A stretch of 64,000 nucleotides of DNA, from contig NZ_JAPEPO010000001.1 in NCBI RefSeq assembly GCF_026340095.1, forward strand, positions 930,001 through 994,000. The letters are read 5' to 3'. Each line of letters starts with the position of its first letter. Positions within the stretch are counted from its first letter, which is position 1. The notes beneath the pieces were generated by a model that did not search any database, was not told the origin of the DNA, and saw only the letters and a list, made by a program, of their open reading frames with translations. Of the stretch, positions 28,388-36,195 are shown piece by piece. This DNA is from Streptomyces sp. NBC_01446 (GTDB taxonomy: Bacteria > Actinomycetota > Actinomycetes > Streptomycetales > Streptomycetaceae). The translations under genes and the position numbers were made by a program.

Positions 28388-31210
28388 TCAGTCCCCCGCC
28401 GTCAGGGCGCCCACGGGGGCCTCGGCGGCCGTGACGGCCCCTTCCTGCCCCTTCGGCGCCAGGGCGACCTGGACGGCCGTCACCTTGTACTCGGGGCAGT
28501 TCGTCGCCCAGTCGGAGTTCTCCGTGGTCACCACGTTGGCGCCGGTGACCGGGTGGTGGAAGGTCGTGTAGACGACACCGGTCGGCATCCGGTCGGAGAC
28601 CATCGCGGGCAGCGTGGTGCGGCCGACCCGGCTGGCCAGGGTGACCAGGTCGCCGTCGGCGATCCCGCGGTCCTCCGCGTCGTGCGGATGCAGCTCCAGG
28701 ACGTCCTCGGCATGCCAGGCGACATTGCCCGTGCGGCGCGTCTGCGCCCCGACGTTGTACTGGCTGAGAATGCGCCCGGTGGTGAGCACCAGCGGGAAGC
28801 GGCGGGTGGAGCGCTCATTGGTCGGCACGTAGGACGTGACGACGAACTTGCCCTTGCCGCGTACGAACTCGTCGATGTGCATGACGGGCGTACCCTCGGG
28901 CGCCTCGGCGTTGCACGGCCACTGGACGCTGCCCACCTTGTCGAGCAGCTCGAAGGAGACACCCCCGAACGTCGGGGTGACCGAGGCGATCTCGTCCATG
29001 ATCTGGCTCGGGTGCTCGTACGCCATCGGGTACCCCATGGCGGTGGCGATCTCAGTGACGATCTGCCACTCGTGCTTGCCCGACTTCGGCGCCATCACCG
29101 CGCGCACCCGGTTGACCCGGCGCTCCGCGTTGGTGAACGTGCCGTCCTTCTCCAGGAACGACGCCCCGGGCAGGAACACATGGGCAAACTTGGCGGTCTC
29201 GTTGAGGAACAGGTCCTGGACGACAACGAGTTCCATCGCCTCCAGGGCTGCGGTGACGTGCTTGAGGTTCGGGTCGGACTGCGCGATGTCCTCGCCGTGG
29301 ACGAACAGTCCGCGGAAGGAGCCGTCGATGGCCGCGTCGAACATGTTGGGGATGCGAAGTCCCGGCTCGGACAGCAAGGTGGCGCCCCACAGGTCCTCGA
29401 ACACGGTGCGCACCGCGTCGTCGGAGACATGCCGGTAGCCAGGCAGTTCGTGCGGGAAGGAGCCCATATCGCAGGAGCCCTGGACATTGTTCTGGCCCCG
29501 CAGCGGATTGACGCCCACACCGTCGCGCCCGATGTTCCCGCACGCCATCGCGAGGTTGGCCATCCCCATGACCATGGTCGAGCCCTGGCTGTGCTCGGTG
29601 ACGCCAAGGCCGTAGTAGATCGCCCCGTTGGGCGCCCCCGCGTAAAGCCGGGCGGCCGCGCGCAGTTCGCCGGCCGGGACCCCGGTGACCGGCTCGACGG
29701 CCTCGGGGCTGTTCTCGGGGCGGGCCACGAACGCGGCCCACTCCTCATAGCCCTCGCACCGCTCGGCCACGAAGTTCTTGTCGACGAGGTTCTCGGTGAC
29801 CACGACATGCGCCATGGCATTGATCACGGCTACGTTGGTGCTCGGCCGCAGCTGCAGATGGTGGTCGGCCTCGATGTGCGGCGAGCGTACGAGGTCGATG
29901 CGGCGCGGGTCGACCACGATGAGCCGGGCCCCCTCGCGCAGCCGGCGCTTCATCCGGGAGGCGAACACCGGGTGTCCGTCGGTGGGGTTGGCGCCTATCA
30001 CCACGATGACGTCGGCCTCGGCGACCGAGCGGAAGTCCTGCGTCCCCGCGGATTCACCGAAGGTCTGCTTGAGCCCGTATCCGGTGGGCGAGTGGCAGAC
30101 GCGCGCACACGTGTCAACGTTGTTGTTGCCGAAGGCGGCACGGACCATCTTCTGGACGACGTACACCTCCTCATTCGTGCACCGCGACGAGGTGATCGCG
30201 CCGACCGCGCCCGTCCCGTACGTCTCCTGCAGGCCCCGCATCCGGCGCGCGACGGTGGCGACGGCCTCGTCCCACTCGACCTCGCGCCACGGGTCCGTGA
30301 TCTTCTCGCGCACCATGGGCTTGAGGACACGGTCGGGGTGCGTTGCGTAGCCGAAGGCGAAGCGGCCCTTGACGCACGCGTGTCCCTCGTTGGCGCCGCC
30401 GTCCTTGTACGGCACCATGCGCACGAGTTCGTCGCCGCGCAGTTCGGCCTTGAAGGAGCAGCCGACACCGCAGTACGCGCAGGTGGTGATCACCGAACGG
30501 GTCGGCATCCCGAGGTCGACGACCGACTTCTCCTGGAGCGTGGACGTCGGGCAGGCCTGCACGCAGGCGCCGCAGGAGACGCACTCGGAGTCCATGAAGG
30601 ACTCTCCCGCGCCCGCCGCCACCTTGGAGTCGAAGCCGCGTCCCTCGATGGTCAGGGCGAAGGTGCCCTGGATCTCGCCGCAGGCGCGCACACAGCGGGA
30701 GCAGGCGATGCATTTGGAGGCGTCGAAGTCGAAGTACGGGTTGGAGGTGTCCTTGGGCGCGTCCAGGTGGTTGGCCCCGTCCTGACCGAAGCGGACCTGC
30801 CTGAGGCCCACCACGCCCGCCATGTCCTGTAGTTCGCAGTCCCCGTTGGCAGGGCAGGTCAGACAGTCCAGCGGGTGGTCGGAGATGTACAGCTCCATGA
30901 CGCCCTGGCGGAGCTTCTCGACCTTGGGGGTCTGGGTGCGCACCTGCATGCCGTCGGCACACGGCGTGGTGCAGGAGGCGGGCGTGCCGCGCCGGCCGTC
31001 AATCTCGACGACGCACAGGCGGCAGGAGCCGAAGGCCTCCAGGGAGTCGGTGGCGCAGAGCTTGGGGATGTCGACGCCGGCCTCGGCCGCCGCCCGCATC
31101 ACCGAGGTGCCCTCGGGCACGCTCACCGGTATGCCGTCGACCTCGACCGACACGGTGGCCGGTCCAGGCCGCTCCGGGGTGCCGAAGTCGGGTTCCTTCA
31201 GAAGCGTCAT
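28388..31210 (-). CDS. fdsA: NAD-dependent formate dehydrogenase, molybdenum catalytic alpha subunit
   Basis: This 940-residue catalytic subunit oxidises formate to CO2. A [2Fe-2S] NuoG-like domain comes first (Cys52, 63, 66, 80), then the His-Cys3 cluster region CLTCPANGDCELQ, two [4Fe-4S] ferredoxin motifs (CIACSRCVRAC, CVSCGACVQACP), and the CAYCGVGCSF cluster that begins the bis-MGD domain. Residue Cys372 in ARVCHSPTGYGL is the likely Mo ligand, occupying the selenocysteine position of FdhF; the codon is TGC, so this is a Cys-type enzyme. The C-terminal molybdopterin dinucleotide-binding domain is complete. ATG 31210 overlaps the fdsB stop as ATGA. Electrons pass through the clusters to FMN/NAD in FdsB. 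Confidence 0.95.
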   Translation of the reverse strand: MTLLKEPDFGTPERPGPATVSVEVDGIPVSVPEGTSVMRAAAEAGVDIPKLCATDSLEAFGSCRLCVVEIDGRRGTPASCTTPCADGMQVRTQTPKVEKLRQGVMELYISDHPLDCLTCPANGDCELQDMAGVVGLRQVRFGQDGANHLDAPKDTSNPYFDFDASKCIACSRCVRACGEIQGTFALTIEGRGFDSKVAAGAGESFMDSECVSCGACVQACPTSTLQEKSVVDLGMPTRSVITTCAYCGVGCSFKAELRGDELVRMVPYKDGGANEGHACVKGRFAFGYATHPDRVLKPMVREKITDPWREVEWDEAVATVARRMRGLQETYGTGAVGAITSSRCTNEEVYVVQKMVRAAFGNNNVDTCARVCHSPTGYGLKQTFGESAGTQDFRSVAEADVIVVIGANPTDGHPVFASRMKRRLREGARLIVVDPRRIDLVRSPHIEADHHLQLRPSTNVAVINAMAHVVVTENLVDKNFVAERCEGYEEWAAFVARPENSPEAVEPVTGVPAGELRAAARLYAGAPNGAIYYGLGVTEHSQGSTMVMGMANLAMACGNIGRDGVGVNPLRGQNNVQGSCDMGSFPHELPGYRHVSDDAVRTVFEDLWGATLLSEPGLRIPNMFDAAIDGSFRGLFVHGEDIAQSDPNLKHVTAALEAMELVVVQDLFLNETAKFAHVFLPGASFLEKDGTFTNAERRVNRVRAVMAPKSGKHEWQIVTEIATAMGYPMAYEHPSQIMDEIASVTPTFGGVSFELLDKVGSVQWPCNAEAPEGTPVMHIDEFVRGKGKFVVTSYVPTNERSTRRFPLVLTTGRILSQYNVGAQTRRTGNVAWHAEDVLELHPHDAEDRGIADGDLVTLASRVGRTTLPAMVSDRMPTGVVYTTFHHPVTGANVVTTENSDWATNCPEYKVTAVQVALAPKGQEGAVTAAEAPVGALTAGD

Positions 31211-32841
31211 GCTGTGCCCTCCGTCCTCGCACCTGGAACGCGCGGGATTGGGATGTCGACCGTCCGCGCCCCGCTGAGGGAACGGGCCGGCCCGGTGAAG
31301 TCGTCCGGGAAGTGGGTGAGCGCGCTGCGCACGGGCAGCGGGGTCAGGCCGCCCATCGCACACAGCGAGCCGTCCGTCATCAGCTCGCACAGGTCGTCCA
31401 GGACCGCCAGGTTCTCGTCCCGGTTCTCGTCGGCGACGATCCGGTCGATGGTCTCCACGCCCCGTACCGAACCGATCCGGCACGGGGTGCACTTGCCGCA
31501 GGACTCGGCCGCGCAGAACTCCATGGCGAAGCGCGCCTGGGCGGCCATGTCGACGGTGTCGTCGAAGACCACGATGCCGCCGTGCCCGACCATCGCCCCG
31601 GCCGCCGCGAACGCCTCGTAGTCCATGGGCAGGTCGAACGAGGAGGGCGGCAGGTAGGCGCCAAGCGGCCCGCCGACCTGGGCGGTGCGCACCGGCCGGC
31701 CCGACCGCGTGCCGCCGCCGTACTCCTCGACGAGTTCACGCAGCGTGATGCCGAAGGCGGTCTCGACGATGCCGCCGCGGGCGATGTTGCCGCCGAGCTG
31801 GAACACCTGGGTGCCGCGCGAGCGCTCCACGCCGAGCTCCTGGTACGCCTTGGCGCCCTGGGCGAGCACGACGGGGACGGTGGCGAGGGTGAGGACGTTG
31901 TTGACGACGGTCGGCTTGCCGAACAGGCCCTCGATGGCGGGGATCGGCGGTTTGGCGCGGACCATGCCGCGCTTGCCCTCCAGGCTCTCCAGCATGGAGG
32001 TCTCCTCGCCGCAGATGTACGCGCCCGCACCGACCCGCACGTGCAGGTCGAAGGCGAGCGGCGTGCCGAGGACCGAGGTGCCGAGCCAGCCGCGCTCGCG
32101 GGCGATCTCGATGGCGGCGCGCATCGTGACCACCGCGTCCGGGTACTCGGAGCGGATGTAGAGGTAGCCCTCGCGGGCGCCGACGGCGTGCGCGGCGATC
32201 GTCATGCCCTCAATGAGCAGGAACGGGTCGCCCTCCATGAGCATGCGGTCGGCGAAGGTCCCGCTGTCGCCCTCGTCGGCGTTGCAGCAGATGAACTTGA
32301 GTTCGCCCGGGCAGTCGAGGACAGTCTTCCACTTGATGCCCGCGGGGAAGCCCGCCCCGCCGCGCCCTCGCAGGCCCGAGTCGGTCACTTCGGCGACCAC
32401 GTCGGCGGACGTGAGCTTGAGCGCGGTGCGCAGACCGGTGAGTCCGCCGTGGCGCAGATAGTCGTCGGCGTCGAGCGGATCGATGACGCCGACGCGTCCG
32501 AAGGTGACCCTGTTCTGCCGTGCCAGCCACGGAAGTTCGTCCACCAGGCCGAGGCGCAGGGGGTGTTCGCCGCCGTCGAGCAGGCCGGCGGCGAGTAGCG
32601 CGGGAACGTCGTCGGGGGCCACCGGACCGTACCCGATGCGCCCGTGCTCGGTGGCGACCTCAACGAGCGGTTCGAGCCAGAGCATGCCGCGCGATCCGGT
32701 GCGTACGAGATCTAGGGCCATGTCTGCGCCGTCGACGGCCTGTTGGAGTGCTGCGGTCACCTCGTCGGCGCCCACTGACCGAGCGGCCGAATCGCGGGGG
32801 ACGTAGATCCGCACAGGGGGCTGCGCGGGATGCCGGGTCAT
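31207..32841 (-). CDS. fdsB: NAD-dependent formate dehydrogenase, beta (FMN/NADH diaphorase) subunit
   Basis: This 544-residue NuoF-like subunit takes electrons from FdsA and reduces NAD. A thioredoxin-like N-terminal part (about 1-110) precedes the FMN/NAD domain with GLRGRGGAGFPAGIKW, CNADEGDSGTFADR and GAGAYICGEETSMLES. A SLBB-like region and the [4Fe-4S] ligands CAAESCGKCTPCRIG follow (about residues 440-455), with a distal Cys in LCAMGG. ATG 32841 overlaps the fdsG stop as ATGA, and its own stop overlaps the fdsA start, so the three large subunits are translationally coupled. Confidence 0.95.
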   Translation of the reverse strand: MTRHPAQPPVRIYVPRDSAARSVGADEVTAALQQAVDGADMALDLVRTGSRGMLWLEPLVEVATEHGRIGYGPVAPDDVPALLAAGLLDGGEHPLRLGLVDELPWLARQNRVTFGRVGVIDPLDADDYLRHGGLTGLRTALKLTSADVVAEVTDSGLRGRGGAGFPAGIKWKTVLDCPGELKFICCNADEGDSGTFADRMLMEGDPFLLIEGMTIAAHAVGAREGYLYIRSEYPDAVVTMRAAIEIARERGWLGTSVLGTPLAFDLHVRVGAGAYICGEETSMLESLEGKRGMVRAKPPIPAIEGLFGKPTVVNNVLTLATVPVVLAQGAKAYQELGVERSRGTQVFQLGGNIARGGIVETAFGITLRELVEEYGGGTRSGRPVRTAQVGGPLGAYLPPSSFDLPMDYEAFAAAGAMVGHGGIVVFDDTVDMAAQARFAMEFCAAESCGKCTPCRIGSVRGVETIDRIVADENRDENLAVLDDLCELMTDGSLCAMGGLTPLPVRSALTHFPDDFTGPARSLSGARTVDIPIPRVPGARTEGTA

Positions 32842-33368
32842 GACCGGGGTACCTCACTTCCGTCGTGCGTGGCGCCGACGCCGTCGCGCCGCGTCCGGTC
32901 GGTTCCGTGGAGCAGCGCGCCGAGCCGCTCCGTGTCGACCCGGCCGTGCAGGCGTCCGTCCACCTCGACAGCGGGTCCGAGGGCGCAGTTGCCGAGGCAG
33001 AAGACCTGCTCGACGGTGACCGAGCCGTCCTGTGCGGTCTGCCCGAGGGCGAGCCCGCTCTGCTCCACGTACTCCACGAGCCGCCCGGCGCCCTGTGCCT
33101 GGCAGGCCTCCGCGCGGCAGACGCGGACGGTGCGGCGGCCCGCGGGTTCGGCGCGGAAGTCGTGGTAGAAGCTGACCACTCCGTGAACGTCGGCCCGCGA
33201 GAGGTTGAGCTCGTCGGCGAGGACTGGGACGGCCTCCTTGGGCACATGGCCCAGTTCGGCCTGCACGGCGTGGAGGATCGGCAGCAGCGCGCCACGCTGC
33301 TCGCGATGGGCGGCGGCGACCGTCCTCACCACCTGCTCCACCGTCGGATCACTGGTCCGGATCTTCAT
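32838..33368 (-). CDS. fdsG: NAD-dependent formate dehydrogenase, gamma (NuoE-like) subunit
   Basis: This 176-residue thioredoxin-fold [2Fe-2S] protein has ligands Cys84, Cys89 (CRAEAC), Cys124 and Cys128 (CLGNC). The N-terminal helices LLPILHAVQAELGHVPKEAV and VVSFYHDF are typical of NuoE/FdsG. ATG 33368 is the first gene of the fdsGBAD operon; extending upstream gives a low-complexity Arg/Gly stretch without family similarity. Two TGCATACA half-sites about 165-190 nt upstream place the operon under the island regulators. Confidence 0.93.
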   Translation of the reverse strand: MKIRTSDPTVEQVVRTVAAAHREQRGALLPILHAVQAELGHVPKEAVPVLADELNLSRADVHGVVSFYHDFRAEPAGRRTVRVCRAEACQAQGAGRLVEYVEQSGLALGQTAQDGSVTVEQVFCLGNCALGPAVEVDGRLHGRVDTERLGALLHGTDRTRRDGVGATHDGSEVPRS

Positions 33369-33532
33369 GGTCGTGCGGCCTTTCGTCAGGGCCGTGGGAG
33401 AGGTACGGGCACGGGCACCTGGGGGTCCGGTCCGAGCACCACGGTTCGCGGTCACAGAGGCACCTCGACCTCACCTCGCGCGCACGGACGGCGCAAGGGG
33501 CGAAACAGTCCTAGCGAAGCAGCAAACTGGCA

Positions 33533-33560
33533 TGCATACAAGCTCCTGCATACAGAATCC
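33533..33560. promoter_or_regulatory. Direct-repeat TGCATACA operator upstream of fdsGBAD
   Basis: TGCATACA occurs at 33533-33540 and again at 33547-33554, 14 nt apart, in a GC-poor patch between fdsG and the second GntR gene. The first copy is followed by AGCTCCT, resembling the CCT spacer of the long-spaced sites at 25258 and 33693. Confidence 0.65.
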
Positions 33561-33692
33561 CAAACAGAACTGCATCGACGCATTCACCGCGATGTCCCGT
33601 CAATCCACTGCTGGAGGAGCTGAGTTGATCCGGTCCCCGACCGCCCGTCGTCCAGGCGGGACATCACGCAAGGCCGCCGCGGGACATCACTC

Positions 33693-33713
33693 TGCATACG
33701 AAAACCTGTATCC
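33693..33713. promoter_or_regulatory. Long-spaced TGCATAC operator upstream of the second FCD-GntR gene
   Basis: TGCATAC (33693-33699), eight bases (GAAAACCT), then GTATCC. Aligned with the site at 25258, the shared pattern is TGCATAC-N2-AA-N-CCT-N-TAT-N-CTG. It lies 86 nt before the start codon and suggests autoregulation. Confidence 0.6.
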
Positions 33714-33798
33714 TGAATCGGCCGCCGCGCGGTCCGCCCGGGGGCAACGGCCGGCACAGCCGCCGACTCGGTGAGATCGGGGGCGGAACAGGAGAACC

Positions 33799-34485
33799 AT
33801 GCGCCAAGGCCTGACGGCTGCCTCCGCCCGACGCGTCGCCCGCCCCACCCCGCTGCGCCAGGCGGTGTCCGACGCCCTGGCAGAGCTGATCATCAGCGGC
33901 ACCCTGGAACCGGGCCAGCACCTGGTCGAAGCGGATCTCGCCGAGCAGCTGGGGGTCAGCAGGCAACCCGTGCGCGAGGCACTGCAGCGCCTGCACACGG
34001 ACGGCTGGGTCGACCTCAGGCCCGCCCAGGGCGCATTCGTACATGTCCCCACGCAGGAAGAGGCGACCCAACTCCTCGGCGTCCGTACGGTGTTGGAGAC
34101 CTACTCCGCACAACTTGCGGCGCAGCACGCCAAGCCCGAGCACATCGAGCGCCTGTGGCAGCTCCAGCAGGAGGGCATGGACGCGCTGGCCGAGAGTGCG
34201 ACCCACCGCCTGGTCGCCGCGAACACGGCCCTGCACACCTACATCACCTCTGTGGGCGGCAACGACGTACTCGCCGAGCTGATCACACAGGTGGGGCGCA
34301 AGGTGCGCTGGTACTACACCCCGATCGCCAACTCCCGCTCCAAGGGCTCCTGGAACGAGCACGCCCGCCTCATCGAGGCCATCGCCAAGGGCGACCCGGA
34401 GCGGGCCGGCGAGATCATGCGCAAGCACACCGAGCGCACCCGCACCTACCGCAAAGCCATCGAAGCGGAGGCCGCCAGCGCCTGA
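33799..34485 (+). CDS. GntR-family regulator, FCD (FadR) subfamily, copy 2
   Basis: This 228-residue paralogue of the regulator at 25336 has winged helix residues about 15-80 (PLRQAVSDALAELIISG, GVSRQPVREALQRLHTDGWV, LRPAQGAFVHVP). Its FCD domain has candidate metal/ligand positions in ANTALHTYITSVGGND, NEHARLIEAI and MRKHTERT. ATG 33799 follows GGAGAACC. It is divergent from fdsG across about 430 bp holding two operator clusters. Its 3' end overlaps the convergent acyl-CoA-dehydrogenase-like gene by 40 nt. The near-identical recognition helices imply competition for, or heterodimers at, the same sites. Confidence 0.9.
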   Translation: MRQGLTAASARRVARPTPLRQAVSDALAELIISGTLEPGQHLVEADLAEQLGVSRQPVREALQRLHTDGWVDLRPAQGAFVHVPTQEEATQLLGVRTVLETYSAQLAAQHAKPEHIERLWQLQQEGMDALAESATHRLVAANTALHTYITSVGGNDVLAELITQVGRKVRWYYTPIANSRSKGSWNEHARLIEAIAKGDPERAGEIMRKHTERTRTYRKAIEAEAASA

Positions 34486-35237
34486 CCGTCTCCAGAGCGC
34501 GCGGCCCCCGAAGCGGACCGCGCCAGCACACCCAGCGAGGGGTGCACCGCATCGGACCCGACGACGGCGCACAGCTCGAGCAGCCACGGCAACACGGCGC
34601 CGAGCAGCATCCCGAACCCCTCGCCGTCCGCCCCCAGCATCGCCTCGGCCGGGACGCGCACCGGGTCGGCTACCACCGTGGACGTGGCACTGGCAAGCGG
34701 CGCCCCGGTGGCGCGCGCCGGAACGAACAGGCCGGGTGCGTGAGCCGGGACGCCCCAGAGCGTCAGGCCGCCGGAGTCCGCGACAGCCGGCGACGACCAG
34801 ATATAGCTGTCCGCCTCACCCGCGGCGACCACATCGCGCTTGCGCCCCCGCAGCGTCACCACACCTCCCCTGCGCCGCACGGTCGAGCGCACAGTTCCCC
34901 CGACACCGTCCTCCACCACCGCGAGGCTGCACAGGTGACGGCCGGCCGCGACCTCACCCCGCAGCCACCGCCCGCCGTACGCCCCGACCACCGCGGCCGC
35001 AGCGTAGTGGGACTGGAGCACCGCGGCCGTGGCCGGGCACACGGGCACGACCCGGGCTACCACCTCGGCGGCCAACGCCAAGTCGGCGCCACCACCGGCG
35101 GGTTCGGCCGGGCAAGTCAGCCCGAGGAGCCCGGCCCGGCCGAGGGCCGTGACCGCCGTGCGCGGGAACTTCCCTTCCTGGCAAGCCAATTGGGCGGTCA
35201 GAGCGATGACGTCGTGCAGTGCGCTGGGATACGACAC
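34446..35237 (-). CDS. Truncated acyl-CoA dehydrogenase-like protein
   Basis: This 263-residue protein resembles the N-terminal helical and middle beta domains of acyl-CoA dehydrogenases: GLLGLTCPAEPAGGGADLALAAE, ATAAVLQSHYAAAAVVGAYG, an AHAPGLFVP-type beta-domain segment, and VPAEAMLGADGEGFGMLLGAVLP. Family members are about 380 residues. The C-terminal four-helix domain with the catalytic glutamate and FAD contacts is missing, and the frame ends in low-complexity Ala/Ser inside the 3' end of the GntR gene. It may be a degenerate gene or a CoA-ester-binding non-enzyme. GTG 35237 is the likely start. A near-consensus operator TGCATACAGTATGCC lies 98 nt upstream, so it is still regulated with the island. 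Confidence 0.65.
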   Translation of the reverse strand: MSYPSALHDVIALTAQLACQEGKFPRTAVTALGRAGLLGLTCPAEPAGGGADLALAAEVVARVVPVCPATAAVLQSHYAAAAVVGAYGGRWLRGEVAAGRHLCSLAVVEDGVGGTVRSTVRRRGGVVTLRGRKRDVVAAGEADSYIWSSPAVADSGGLTLWGVPAHAPGLFVPARATGAPLASATSTVVADPVRVPAEAMLGADGEGFGMLLGAVLPWLLELCAVVGSDAVHPSLGVLARSASGAARSGDGQALAASASMALR

Positions 35238-35334
35238 GGGGCGCCCCCTTGGGTGCGATGTCCGATCCGCCCCGGGCGGGCGGTCCCGATGGCCTCGGCC
35301 GCGGATCGCGGATCAGCGAGGCATCGACCTGTAT

Positions 35335-35349
35335 TGCATACAGTATGCC
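35335..35349. promoter_or_regulatory. Near-consensus TGCATAC operator upstream of the acyl-CoA-dehydrogenase-like gene
   Basis: TGCATACAGTATGCC matches 13 of 14 specified positions and is one of the two best copies. It lies between the carbonic anhydrase stop (35440) and the leftward start at 35237. Confidence 0.78.
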
Positions 35350-35439
35350 ATTGGTCTCCGCGGTGGCGCTACGTATCTGAGGGGTGCGACCATCCAACTC
35401 CCCCTCGAACGACGCAGATTCGCGAGGACGCAAGGGGGC

Positions 35440-35991
35440 TCAGCCGAGGTCCGGGATCTCCCTCAGCAGCCCCGACGCCACGTCGAAGACAAAGCCCCTC
35501 ACGTCGTCGGTGTGGGGCAGGAACGGGGACGTACGCACCCGCCGCATCGACTGCCGCACGTCCTGGTCGGCGTCCCGGAACGACTCCACCGCCCATGCCG
35601 GGCGCTGCCCGACCTCCCGCTCCAGGTCGTACCGGAACTCCTCGGTCAGTGTCTGCAGGCCGCACCCCGTGTGGTGGATGAGGACGACGCTTCGGGTGTT
35701 CAGGGCGCGCTGGCTGATGGTGAGGGAGCGGATGGTGTCGTCGGTGACCACGCCACCGGCATTGCGGATGGTGTGGCAGTCCCCCAGCTCCAGGCCGAGC
35801 GCAGCGTGCAGGTCGAGCCGGGCATCCATGCAGGCCACGACCGCCACTCCGAGGACGGGACGGGCATCCATTCCGGGGTCGCGAAACACGTCGGCGTAGG
35901 CGCGGTTGGCTTGCACCAGAGACTCGATGACCGATTCCTGGCCGGGGGAACCGGTGGACGGGCGCGCACCGGAAGATGTCGATGTCAGCAT
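35440..35991 (-). CDS. Beta-class carbonic anhydrase
   Basis: This 183-residue zinc enzyme interconverts CO2 and bicarbonate. Zinc ligands are Cys54, His107 and Cys110 (VACMDARLD; HHTGCG), with the catalytic Asp56-Arg58 dyad intact. The length is typical of the small actinobacterial beta-CA group. ATG 35991 has GAGAGG upstream. It lies between the two oxalate-related transcription units and faces the CO2 released by oxalyl-CoA decarboxylase and formate dehydrogenase, so hydration of pathway CO2 for carboxylation or pH balance is a reasonable role. No TGCATAC site is visible in the 200 nt upstream. It may instead be read from the upstream carrier gene by readthrough. Confidence 0.9.
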   Translation of the reverse strand: MLTSTSSGARPSTGSPGQESVIESLVQANRAYADVFRDPGMDARPVLGVAVVACMDARLDLHAALGLELGDCHTIRNAGGVVTDDTIRSLTISQRALNTRSVVLIHHTGCGLQTLTEEFRYDLEREVGQRPAWAVESFRDADQDVRQSMRRVRTSPFLPHTDDVRGFVFDVASGLLREIPDLG

Positions 35992-36152
35992 GCTCGGTCG
36001 CCTCTCAGACGGATCGATGCCCGGCCAGAACGGAGCCGGGCAGAACGCTGTCGCCCGGCGAACCGGGGGCGACAGAAGGGAGACCAGGAGTGGTCGTTGA
36101 CGTCAGGAGCGTGGGCGGCCCGGTGCGGCGGGCCGCCTTGCGAGGACAGGCC

Positions 36153-36183
36153 GGTTCGGCCCCGCACTGGGCGGGGCCGAACC
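36153..36183 (-). terminator. 13-bp-stem hairpin terminator after carrier copy 2
   Basis: GGTTCGGCCCCGC (36153-36165) and its exact complement (36171-36183) enclose ACTGG, 12 nt past the leftward stop at 36196. Confidence 0.75.
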
Positions 36184-36195
36184 CTCACCTCCCGC

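Noticed and set aside
30090..30100. Selenocysteine at the formate dehydrogenase active site
   Set aside because: The codon is TGC (Cys372), not TGA, so this is a standard cysteine-type enzyme.
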